Source of the DNA: Ramlibacter sp. | GTDB lineage: Bacteria > Pseudomonadota > Gammaproteobacteria > Burkholderiales > Burkholderiaceae_C | Assembly (NCBI GenBank): GCA_021323335.1 | Contig: JAJTCN010000003.1 | Location: 1-64,000 of the forward strand | Reading direction: 5' to 3' | Length of the DNA stretch: 64,000 nucleotides | Shown: piece after piece, positions 38,302 to 46,039 of the stretch | How positions within the stretch are numbered: the first letter of the stretch is position 1 | How the letters are laid out: the number at the start of each line of letters is the position of its first letter | Position numbers and translations under genes: made by a program | Notes under the pieces: generated by a model | The model's input: the letters and a program-made list of their open reading frames with translations, nothing else | Told to the model about the DNA's origin: nothing | The model's database searches: none

Positions 38302-39639
38302 ATGCATCCCTCGAATTCCGTGCCGGGCGCAGTGCCCGATTTTTCCTGTGACGTGCTGGTGATCGGCGGCGGGCCCGCCGGGTCCACGCTCGGCACCCTG
38401 CTGGCGCGCGGGGGCCGTGACGTGCACGTGCTGGAGAAGGAGCACCATCCCCGTTTCCACATCGGCGAGTCGCTGCTGCCGGCCAATGTGCGGCTGTTCG
38501 ACGAGCTCGGGGTCCGTGCCGACGTCGAGAAGATGGGCATGCCCAAGTGGGGGGTGGAGTTCGTCTCCCCGGAGCACGAGCGGCAGAACTTCATCGAGTT
38601 CTCGGAAGCGCTGGACAAGTCGCAGCCCTACGCGTGGCAGGTGCGGCGCTCCGAGCTGGACGAACTGCTCTTTCGCACCGCCGGCGAGGCCGGCGCCCGC
38701 ACCCTGGAGGGCCACCGCGCGCGCGACGTGCAGTTCGACGCCGACGGCGCCCTGGTGCAGGTCGAACGCGACGACGGCAGCCGGGCGACGTGGCGCTGCC
38801 GCTACCTGGTGGATGCCACCGGCCGCGACACGCTGCTGGCCAACAAGTTCAAGACCAAGCAGAAGCACCCGGACCACAACAGCTCCGCCCTGTTCGGCCA
38901 CTTCACCGGCGCGCGCCGGCTGGAAGGCAAGCTGGAAGGCAACATCACCATCTTCTGGTTCGACCACGGCTGGTTCTGGTTCATCCCGCTGGCCGACGGC
39001 ACCACCAGCGTGGGCGCCGTGGTGTGGCCCTATTACCTGAAGACGCGCAACAAGCCGCTGCCCGAGTTCTTCCGCGACACCATCGCCGCGTGCCCGGCCC
39101 TGGCGGACCGCCTGCGCGACGCCACGCTGGTCGACGAGAAGGTGCATGCCACCGGCAACTACTCCTACATCGGCACGCACTGCGCGGGCGACCGCTACGC
39201 CATGCTGGGCGACGCCTACGCCTTCGTCGACCCGGTGTTCTCCTCCGGCGTCTACCTGGCCATGAGCTCCGCGTTCGCCGCGCTGCCGCTGGTGGAGGCG
39301 ACCCTGCAGCGCGGGCCCGCGGCCGCGGCGCGCGAACGCGCCGCGTTCGACCGCTTCACCCGGCAGGGGCCGAAGGAATTCAGCTGGTTCATCTACCGCG
39401 TGACCAATCCCACCATGCGCGGCTTCTTCATGATGCCGGGCGACGCGCCGTTCCGGGTGAAGGAGGCGGTGCTGACGGTGCTCGCGGGCGACGTCCACGG
39501 CCGCACCCCGTTCCGCCTGCCGCTCACGCTGTTCAAGGGCCTGTACTACGCGGTCTCGTTCGCGCATCCGCTGCGGACCTGGAGCGCGTGGCGGCGCCGC
39601 CGCCGGAACATCCGCGACCTGGACGCGGCCGTTTCGTGA
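38302..39639 (+). CDS. Flavin-dependent halogenase-like oxidoreductase of the polyene cluster
   Basis: 445 residues. FAD motif VLVIGGGPAGS (19-28), then RFHIGESLLP (51-60), a lysine in MPKWGVEF (Lys 82) at the place of the catalytic Lys of flavin-dependent halogenases, and WFWFIP (Trp 224, Trp 226, Pro 229), which fits the WxWxIP motif of that family. Close homologues lacking halogenase activity exist, so dehydrogenase or monooxygenase activity remains possible. First gene of a plus-strand trio with an acyltransferase and a glycosyltransferase, convergent with the ketosynthase operon. Xanthomonadin, a brominated aryl polyene, is made by a cluster that also has a halogenase-like gene. Confidence 0.8.
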   Translation: MHPSNSVPGAVPDFSCDVLVIGGGPAGSTLGTLLARGGRDVHVLEKEHHPRFHIGESLLPANVRLFDELGVRADVEKMGMPKWGVEFVSPEHERQNFIEFSEALDKSQPYAWQVRRSELDELLFRTAGEAGARTLEGHRARDVQFDADGALVQVERDDGSRATWRCRYLVDATGRDTLLANKFKTKQKHPDHNSSALFGHFTGARRLEGKLEGNITIFWFDHGWFWFIPLADGTTSVGAVVWPYYLKTRNKPLPEFFRDTIAACPALADRLRDATLVDEKVHATGNYSYIGTHCAGDRYAMLGDAYAFVDPVFSSGVYLAMSSAFAALPLVEATLQRGPAAAARERAAFDRFTRQGPKEFSWFIYRVTNPTMRGFFMMPGDAPFRVKEAVLTVLAGDVHGRTPFRLPLTLFKGLYYAVSFAHPLRTWSAWRRRRRNIRDLDAAVS

Positions 39640-40430
39640 AGCCGGTGTCCATCGACGTCGATGCCGGCTTGCCGGAAGCAGACAAGGGGTCTCCCCCCTG
39701 GCCCCTGCGCGTGCTGCAGTGGGCCTGGCTGCTCGTCCTGCTGGCGTGGCTGGGCGTGATCTCGCTGGCCTGGAACGCCGTGGCCTTCGTGCTGAAGCTC
39801 TTTTTGCGGGGCGCGCTGGGCCGCCGCGTCGGCTGCGCCGGCATCGCCTACGGCTACCGCTTCTACTGGGCCTGCGCCCGGGCCAGCGGGCTGATGCGGC
39901 TGGAAGCGGAGTCGCTCGACGTGCTGCGCGACCAGCCGGGCGGCCTGCTGATCGCCGCCAACCATCCGAGCGTGCTCGACGCCCTGATGATCGTCGCGCG
40001 GCTGCCGCGCAGCGCCTGCATCATGAAGGGCTCGCTGATGCGCAACCCCTTCCTCGGCACCGCCGCCGGCTTCGCGGGCTACGTGGTCAACGACTCCATC
40101 CGCACGATGGTGCGCACCTCCATCGACCGCCTCGAGGAGGGCTGCCAGCTGGTGGCCTTTCCGGAGGGCACGCGCAGCCCGGCGCCGGGCCAGATCCATC
40201 CCTTCAGCCGCAGCATCTCGCTGATCGCGGTGCGGGCGCAGGTGCCGGTCCAGACGGTGGTGATCGAGACCGACTCGCCTTACCTGGGCAAGGGCTGGCC
40301 GCTGTGGAAGCTGCCGCCGATCCCCGTCCGCTTCCGCGCGCGCCTCGGCCAGCGCTTCGAGCCGGGCGACGACGTCGAGCAGCTGTCCGTCCGCATGGAA
40401 GAATATTTTCGCCAGGAGCTTGCCCGTTGA
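39636..40430 (+). CDS. 1-acylglycerol-3-phosphate acyltransferase family protein
   Basis: 264 residues. One N-terminal membrane helix (WLLVLLAWLGVISLAW), the acyltransferase motif NHPSVLD (109-115), and FPEGTR near 175 are intact. It would transfer the finished polyene or another acyl chain to a glycerol-type acceptor. The function matches the acyltransferase half of ApeJ in aryl polyene clusters. GTG 39636 overlaps the previous stop (GTGA). Confidence 0.87.
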   Translation: MKPVSIDVDAGLPEADKGSPPWPLRVLQWAWLLVLLAWLGVISLAWNAVAFVLKLFLRGALGRRVGCAGIAYGYRFYWACARASGLMRLEAESLDVLRDQPGGLLIAANHPSVLDALMIVARLPRSACIMKGSLMRNPFLGTAAGFAGYVVNDSIRTMVRTSIDRLEEGCQLVAFPEGTRSPAPGQIHPFSRSISLIAVRAQVPVQTVVIETDSPYLGKGWPLWKLPPIPVRFRARLGQRFEPGDDVEQLSVRMEEYFRQELAR

Positions 40431-41215
40431 ACGATGCATCGCGCACGCACCTGGTGTTGATCCCGAGCTACAACACCGGCCCCAAGCTGTTCGAAACGGT
40501 CCGCGAGGCGCGCGAGCGCTGGGCCCCCGTGTGGGTGGTGGTCGACGGCAGCACCGACGGCACGGGCCAGGAGCTGCAGCGCATGGCCGCGCAGGACCCG
40601 CACCTGAAGGTGATCGTGCTGCCGGAGAACCAGGGCAAGGGCAGTGCCGTCCTCACCGGCCTGGAGGCGGCGCAGCGCGCCGGCTTCACCCATGCGCTGG
40701 CGATGGACTCCGACGGCCAGCATCCCGCCGACCTGATCCCCACCTTCATGCAGCAGTCGCAGGCGCGGCCCGACGCCATGATCCTCGGCAAGCCGGTTTT
40801 CGACGCCTCGGCGCCGCTGGCGCGCGTGTACGGCCGGCGCCTGTCCAATGGCTGGACCAACCTGGAGACGCTGTTCGCCGGCGTCGGCGATTCGCTGTTC
40901 GGCTTCCGCGTCTACCCCGTCGACGGGCTGATCGAAGTGATGCGCAGCCAGCCCTGGATGCGCCGCTTCGACTTCGACACCGAGGCGGTGGTGCGGCTGG
41001 CCTGGCGCGGGGTGGCCCCGATCAACGTCGACGCGCCGGTGAAGTACCTGCGGGTGGAGGATGGCGGCGTTTCGCACTTCAACTACGTGCGCGACAACAT
41101 CCTGCTCACCTGGATGCACGCCCGGCTGCTCGCGGAGACCCTGGTGCGCCTCCCGGTGCTGCTGATGCGCCGCCTGCGCGGCCTGCCACCGTTCCAGTAT
41201 CTCGGACGGCCCTAG
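40427..41215 (+). CDS. Family 2 glycosyltransferase
   Basis: 262 residues. HLVLIPSYNTGPKLFE, VVVDGSTDGTGQEL, ENQGKGSAVLTGLEAA and MDSDGQHPADLI give the GT2 nucleotide-sugar fold and DxD-like Asp. It resembles dolichyl-phosphate or ApeJ-type transferases. It probably adds a sugar or head group to the polyene lipid. TTG 40427 overlaps the previous stop (TTGA) after CAGGAG. Confidence 0.86.
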   Translation: MNDASRTHLVLIPSYNTGPKLFETVREARERWAPVWVVVDGSTDGTGQELQRMAAQDPHLKVIVLPENQGKGSAVLTGLEAAQRAGFTHALAMDSDGQHPADLIPTFMQQSQARPDAMILGKPVFDASAPLARVYGRRLSNGWTNLETLFAGVGDSLFGFRVYPVDGLIEVMRSQPWMRRFDFDTEAVVRLAWRGVAPINVDAPVKYLRVEDGGVSHFNYVRDNILLTWMHARLLAETLVRLPVLLMRRLRGLPPFQYLGRP

Positions 41216-41227
41216 GAGCCCGGGCCG

Positions 41228-41947
41228 TCAGGCCATCCCGCCGTTGATCGAGATGACCTGGCCGGAGATGTAGCCGGCCTCGTCGCCTGCCAGGAAGGCG
41301 ACCAGCGCCGCGACTTCGTCGGGCTTGCCGGCGCGCTTGGCGGGCACCATCTGCGCGATCGCACCCTTGTCGAAAGCCTTGTCGGCCATCGCCGAGGCGA
41401 TGATGCCCGGCGCCACCACGTTCACCGTGATGCCGCGGCTGGCCAGTTCCAGCGACAGCGACTTGCTCGCCCCGTGCAGCGCGGCCTTGGCCGCCGCGTA
41501 GTTGGCCTGCCCGCGGTTGCCCATGACCGCCGCCACCGAGCTGATGCTGATGATGCGGCCCCAGCGCGTGCGCGCCATCGGCAGGGTGAGCGGCTGCGTG
41601 ACGTGGAAGAAGCCGTGCAGCGACACGTCGATCACCCGGCGCCACTGCTCCACGCGCATGCCGGGGAACACCGCGTCGTCGTGGATGCCGGCATTGTTCA
41701 CCACCACCTGGATGGGCCCCGCTTCCAGCAGGCGCTCCAGGGCGGCGGAGGTGGCCTGCGCGTCGGTGACGTCGAAGGCGACGGCCTCGGCCGAACCGCC
41801 GTCCGCGCGGATCGCCTGCGCGACTTCCTCGGCTGCCGCGAGGCGGCCATTGGCATGCACGATGACGTGCAGGCCGTCGCGCGCGAGGCGGCGGGCTATC
41901 GCGCTGCCCAGGTCGCCGCTGCCGCCGGTGACGAGCGCGCGCTTCAT
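41228..41947 (-). CDS. 3-oxoacyl-ACP reductase (FabG/ApeQ-like)
   Basis: 239 residues. TGGSGDLGSAIARRL cofactor motif, NNAG, ISISSVAAVMGNRGQANYAA with the Tyr and following Lys, and the FabG end GYISGQVISINGGMA. It reduces the 3-keto group during polyene chain extension. Last gene of the minus-strand operon; its ATG overlaps the dehydratase stop. Confidence 0.93.
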   Translation of the reverse strand: MKRALVTGGSGDLGSAIARRLARDGLHVIVHANGRLAAAEEVAQAIRADGGSAEAVAFDVTDAQATSAALERLLEAGPIQVVVNNAGIHDDAVFPGMRVEQWRRVIDVSLHGFFHVTQPLTLPMARTRWGRIISISSVAAVMGNRGQANYAAAKAALHGASKSLSLELASRGITVNVVAPGIIASAMADKAFDKGAIAQMVPAKRAGKPDEVAALVAFLAGDEAGYISGQVISINGGMA

Positions 41948-42387
41948 GGCGGCAGGGGCGTGTCGAGCACGACCGCGAGGCGTCCTTCGGCCACCGTCCC
42001 GCCGGCATGGCGCACGGTGAACGCATAGAGCAGCTGGCGAGCGTCGCCGGCCACGTGCTCCGTGTCGATGACGAGTTCCCCGGCCAGGTCGTCCAGCCTC
42101 AGCCGGTGCAGCCGCACGCCGCGGGCGCTGGCCAGGAAACCGGGCGAGGCGGTGCCGCCGGCTTCGCGGGCGGTCAGCGCCCCGTGGACCGCCGCCGCCT
42201 GCGCGGCGTATTCGATGGCGGCGCTGGCCAGCAGGCCGCTGGCGCTGCGCAGCGGATGCTCCGGATCGGTGTGCCCGGTGGCGGCGCAGCGAATGTGCCT
42301 GGCATCCCACGCATCCACGCGCGCCAGCAGGCACATGCGGCCGGCGTGCGGGATCAGGCCGGCGATCTCGCCGTGGTCCAGCGTCAT
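41944..42387 (-). CDS. 3-hydroxyacyl-ACP dehydratase (ApeP-like)
   Basis: 147 residues, hotdog fold. IPHAGRMCLLARVDAWDARH carries the catalytic His, and ASAAIEYAAQAAAVHGAL the Glu-bearing helix, as in the aryl polyene dehydratase family. It would dehydrate the 3-hydroxyacyl-ACP so that conjugated double bonds accumulate. Overlaps both neighbours by four bases. Confidence 0.88.
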   Translation of the reverse strand: MTLDHGEIAGLIPHAGRMCLLARVDAWDARHIRCAATGHTDPEHPLRSASGLLASAAIEYAAQAAAVHGALTAREAGGTASPGFLASARGVRLHRLRLDDLAGELVIDTEHVAGDARQLLYAFTVRHAGGTVAEGRLAVVLDTPLPP

Positions 42388-43208
42388 GGCGCGAACTCCA
42401 GGTGCAGCTCCAGTGCCAGCTGCGGCGAGCCGGGCAGCACGACGCGCGCCGGCCGGCGCCGCGCGATCGCTTCCAGCAGCGGCAGGGCGCGGGCGCTGGG
42501 CAGGCTCACGCGCAGGGCTTCCAGCGCCGCATCGTGGCAGCGCGTGGCGGGGCCCGCCTGCGCGCCGGGCAGCAGCCGTGCCTTCAGGCGGACGGGGGCG
42601 CCGGTGTCGCCGGCGGCGACGAGCACGAGCCCGATGCCCATCACGTCGGGCAGCGGCCGGGTGGCGTGGAGCGGTTCGGGGTAGGGGGTCTCGCTGGACA
42701 CCAGCAGCACGGGGGCGCCCAGCCCGGGGAGCTGCGAAATGGCGGCCACCAGGCCGGCGCCGAAGCTGTCGTCATGCGCGCAGACGCTGGTGGAGGCATG
42801 GCGGCTGCCCACGGCGATGTGCCAGTAGCCTGCCGCGGCGTTGTGCACGGAGTTCGTGAACCGGGTCGGCGACACCATCCGCTCCGGGCCCGGCGGATGC
42901 GCCAGCGTCTCGCACAGCGCGTGGCAGTTGGCGCCGTCGCCGCCGGAGGAGGTGAACACGGTGGCCAGGCCCGCCGGGTCGCTGCCGGCGGCGATGCACG
43001 CGGCGTCGGCGACGCACAGCGCCACCTTCACCGCCGCGCCGGCGCGGCGCCGTTCGGCAGCCGGCAGCCGCAGCGGCGGCGGCACCGCCGTCGGGGCGGG
43101 CACGTAAGGCGCATCGCCGCGCAGCACGGGCTGCGCTTCGTCCCAGGAAGTCAGTCCCGGACCGACGAGTCCGATGCCCAGCACGTCGAGTTCCATCACG
43201 CCGCTCAT
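42384..43208 (-). CDS. Ketosynthase-like chain-length factor (ApeC-like)
   Basis: 274 residues, about two thirds of a ketosynthase, matching the short N-terminal ketosynthase family found beside aryl polyene ketosynthases. Motifs: LDVLGIGLVGPGLTSWDEAQ, VFTSSGGDGANCHALCE, SVHNAAAGYWHIAVG, ASTSVCAHDDSFGAGLV. The His/His region of true ketosynthases is absent. It likely pairs with the ketosynthase to set chain length. Confidence 0.85.
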   Translation of the reverse strand: MSGVMELDVLGIGLVGPGLTSWDEAQPVLRGDAPYVPAPTAVPPPLRLPAAERRRAGAAVKVALCVADAACIAAGSDPAGLATVFTSSGGDGANCHALCETLAHPPGPERMVSPTRFTNSVHNAAAGYWHIAVGSRHASTSVCAHDDSFGAGLVAAISQLPGLGAPVLLVSSETPYPEPLHATRPLPDVMGIGLVLVAAGDTGAPVRLKARLLPGAQAGPATRCHDAALEALRVSLPSARALPLLEAIARRRPARVVLPGSPQLALELHLEFAP

Positions 43209-43215
43209 GGACCGC

Positions 43216-44403
43216 TCACGCCGCCCCCAGCACCAGGCTGGCATTCGAGCCGCCGAAGCCGAAGGAATTGCTCAACACGCAGCGTACGGACTGCTCTCGA
43301 TTGGCCTGCAGGTAGTTCGCATGGAGCGCCGGATCGCGTTCCCGCACGTTGAGGCCGCCGGGCATCAGTCCGTGGCGGATGGCCAGCAGGCTGATCACCG
43401 CCTCCACGCCGCCCGCGGCGCCCAGCGTGTGGCCGGTGGCGCCCTTGGTGGAACTGCAGGGCACCTCCTGGCCGAACACCGACAGCACCGCCTTGTCTTC
43501 GGCGGCGTCGTTGCTGGGCGTGCCGGTGCCGTGCAGGTTGATGTAGTCCACCTGCGCGGGCGTGAGGCCGGCGCCGGCCAGCGCCTGCCGCATGGCGGCC
43601 GCGGCGAGCTCGCCCTCGGGGTGCGGGGAACTCATGTGGTGGGCGTCGCTGCTTTCGCCGACGCCCAGCAAGCGGGCCAGCGGCGCCTCGCCCGGGACCG
43701 GCTCGCGCTGCAGCAGCGAGAAGGCCGCGCCCTCGCCGAGCGACACGCCGCTGCGCTGCGCGTCATAGGGGCGGCAGATATCGGCGTTGAACAGCTGCAG
43801 CGACTGGAAGCCGTAGAGCGTGGTCAGGCACAGGCTGTCGACCCCGCCCACCACCGCGGCATCGATCCAGCCGGCTTCGATCAGGCGGGCCGCATCGCCG
43901 AACACCTTGGCGCTGGAGGAGCAGGCGGTGGACACGATCCAGCTCGGGCCCGTCACGCCGAGCGCGTCGGCCACGAAGCGCGCGAGCGAGGCGGTGCTGT
44001 GGGTCTTCTCGTAGCGGAAGTCCGGAGGCAGGGCGCCGCCTTCGTCGCGCCGTGCGTAGGCCCGTTCCGTCTCGAGGATGCCGGAGGTGCTGGTGCCAAG
44101 CAGCACCGCGACGCGATGGGCGCCCCAGCGCTCGCGCGCCGCCTGCACGGCCTGGACGAAGCCGTCCTGCTGCAGCGCGAGCCAGGCCAGGCGGTTGTTG
44201 CGGCAGTCCCAGTCACTCAGGGCCGCGGGCAGCGCGACGTCCTCCACCCCGGCGGCGCGGCCGATCCAGCCCGGCATCTCGACGTCCTCGAAGGCGCACG
44301 GGACGAGGCCGCAGCGCTGCGCCCGCAGCGCTTCCAGGTGCGCCGCGAGGCCCGCGCCCAGCGCGGTGGTGAGCGTCGCATGGGTGATCGGCAGGGGGAT
44401 CAT
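43216..44403 (-). CDS. Beta-ketoacyl-ACP synthase (ApeO-like)
   Basis: 395 residues with a complete active site: the nucleophile in WIVSTACSSSAKVFGDA, His in INLHGTGTPSNDAAE and His in KGATGHTLGAAGG. It condenses malonyl-ACP with the growing chain. The C-terminus FGFGGSNASLVLG is typical of FabF-like enzymes. It overlaps the methyltransferase by four bases and is seven bases from the chain-length factor. Confidence 0.93.
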   Translation of the reverse strand: MIPLPITHATLTTALGAGLAAHLEALRAQRCGLVPCAFEDVEMPGWIGRAAGVEDVALPAALSDWDCRNNRLAWLALQQDGFVQAVQAARERWGAHRVAVLLGTSTSGILETERAYARRDEGGALPPDFRYEKTHSTASLARFVADALGVTGPSWIVSTACSSSAKVFGDAARLIEAGWIDAAVVGGVDSLCLTTLYGFQSLQLFNADICRPYDAQRSGVSLGEGAAFSLLQREPVPGEAPLARLLGVGESSDAHHMSSPHPEGELAAAAMRQALAGAGLTPAQVDYINLHGTGTPSNDAAEDKAVLSVFGQEVPCSSTKGATGHTLGAAGGVEAVISLLAIRHGLMPGGLNVRERDPALHANYLQANREQSVRCVLSNSFGFGGSNASLVLGAA

Positions 44404-45149
44404 GACGATCCGGCTCCGCTGCGCTGCGCCACCAGCAGCACGTTGGCGAAGGGCGTGCCCTGGCTCATGGGACGCGGCTCGACCTGCATGCCGAGCTTGC
44501 GCAGCTGCGCGATCCATTCGGCGAGCGGACGGCCGTACACCGGCGCCACGGTATGGCCGCGCACCCGCGTGACGGCGCGATCGACCCACTGGCTGATGGC
44601 GAAGCCGCGGCTCTCGGCGGCATCGCCCACGCGCAGCAGCAGCCGGCCGCCGGGCACCAGCGCGTCGTGCACGCGCTGCAGCACGGCGTCCTGCTCCGCG
44701 TGCGTCACGTAGTGCAGCACGTCGAGGATCACCACCGCGTGCGAGGAAGGAAAGGCCTCGCTGCGCATGTCGCCGCAGACGAACCGGGCCTCCGCGCCTT
44801 CGCCCAGGGCCGCGCGGGCCCGCGCCACGTCGCGCGGCATCAGTTCGATGCCGGTGAATTGCGTGCCGGCCGGCGCCTCCGGCCACGCCTGCGGCCATTC
44901 CCCGGCCGCGCGCATCGCGGCGCAGGCGCGCAGCAGGCTGGCGAGCAGGCCCTGGCCGCAGCCGATGTCCAGGACGCGGGCGCCGGGTGGGATCAGTCCG
45001 GCGGCCAGCATGTGGCGGAACACGGGATCGCGGCCCAGCTTGCCGCGCGCGAAGTGCCAGGCGAAGCGGCCGGCCCCGCGGTAAGGCTCGCTGGCGCGAT
45101 CCAGCAGGCGGGCCCAGGCGGCGCCTTCGTTGGCCAGGTCCATGGTCAT
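44400..45149 (-). CDS. SAM-dependent methyltransferase of the polyene cluster
   Basis: 249 residues, class I fold: VLDIGCGQGLLASLL near residue 58, FTGIELMPRDVARAR, and VVILDVLHYVTHAEQDAVL. Aryl polyenes often carry a ring methyl or O-methyl group, so this enzyme may decorate the aryl head (inference). It overlaps the deacetylase stop and the ketosynthase start. Confidence 0.85.
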   Translation of the reverse strand: MTMDLANEGAAWARLLDRASEPYRGAGRFAWHFARGKLGRDPVFRHMLAAGLIPPGARVLDIGCGQGLLASLLRACAAMRAAGEWPQAWPEAPAGTQFTGIELMPRDVARARAALGEGAEARFVCGDMRSEAFPSSHAVVILDVLHYVTHAEQDAVLQRVHDALVPGGRLLLRVGDAAESRGFAISQWVDRAVTRVRGHTVAPVYGRPLAEWIAQLRKLGMQVEPRPMSQGTPFANVLLVAQRSGAGSS

Positions 45150-45991
45150 GGGGCGGGACTCCGGGGCGTGGACAGCGCTTGCGGCAGGGTGACCGGCACC
45201 AGCCGCTGGCGGCGCAATTCGGCCAGCAGGGCCGGCAGCACGGTGAGGACGACGGGGCGGTCCTGGGCGTCGCGGGCGCAGTTGCCGTCGTGCAGCAGCA
45301 GGATGTCGCCGGCGGCCAGGCCTTTCGTGAGGCGCTGCAGCACGCGTTGCGGGTCGCGCTCGCGCGTGTCGAAGCCGCGCCGGGTCCAGCTGGCCAGCGC
45401 CAGTCCCATGCGATGCAGCACCGGCGCCAGGAAGGGATTGCGCAGGCCGGCGGGGGCGCGGAAGAAGCCGGGCACTTCACCGGTGACGTCGGACAGCACG
45501 GCCTGCGCGGCCTGGATCTCGCGTGCCAGGCCGCGCGGGCCGAGCAGCGAGAACCGGTGGCTGTGCACGTGGCTGTGGTTCTGCACGCTGTGGCCGCGCC
45601 GCACGATCTCGCGCACCAGTTCCGGGTGGCGCTGCACGTGCGCGGCGATGCAGAAGAAGGTGGCGCGGGCGCCGGCCGCATCCAGCAGGTCCAGCACCGC
45701 GGGGGTGACCTCGGGCTCGGGGCCGTCGTCGATGGTGAGGGCGACTTCCCTGCGCGCGACGGCGGCGGCAGGCAGGCGCAGCAGGTTGTCGCCCAGCGCG
45801 GTGGAGCGCGGCCACAGCCCGATCCCGGTCACAACGGCATTGTTCAGGACGACGACGGCAAGGATCCACGGCCACTGCGCGGGCACGGCCAGCAGGGCAA
45901 TGGCGGCGCCGACGTGGATGCCTGCCGTGGCCCACAACAGCGGGGGCACGGGCCAGCGGGACAGGCCCGGACGGGTAAGGACGGCGCTCAC
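45146..45991 (-). CDS. Polysaccharide deacetylase (NodB domain), membrane-anchored
   Basis: 281 residues. Two N-terminal membrane helices, LLWATAGIHVGAAIALLAV and WILAVVVLNNAVVTGIGLW, precede a NodB domain: ALTIDDGPEP with the metal Asp pair, HSHVHSHRF for the zinc His, FFRAPAG and LLLHDGN. It removes N-acetyl groups from a sugar outside the membrane. It is not part of the canonical Ape set and suggests that the sugar head group is amino-sugar-like, or that it edits cell-surface glycans. Confidence 0.87.
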   Translation of the reverse strand: MSAVLTRPGLSRWPVPPLLWATAGIHVGAAIALLAVPAQWPWILAVVVLNNAVVTGIGLWPRSTALGDNLLRLPAAAVARREVALTIDDGPEPEVTPAVLDLLDAAGARATFFCIAAHVQRHPELVREIVRRGHSVQNHSHVHSHRFSLLGPRGLAREIQAAQAVLSDVTGEVPGFFRAPAGLRNPFLAPVLHRMGLALASWTRRGFDTRERDPQRVLQRLTKGLAAGDILLLHDGNCARDAQDRPVVLTVLPALLAELRRQRLVPVTLPQALSTPRSPAP

Positions 45992-46039
45992 GTGGACGAT
46001 GGAAACGCGTGGCGGACTGCGGGCCAGCTCATGTGTCGC

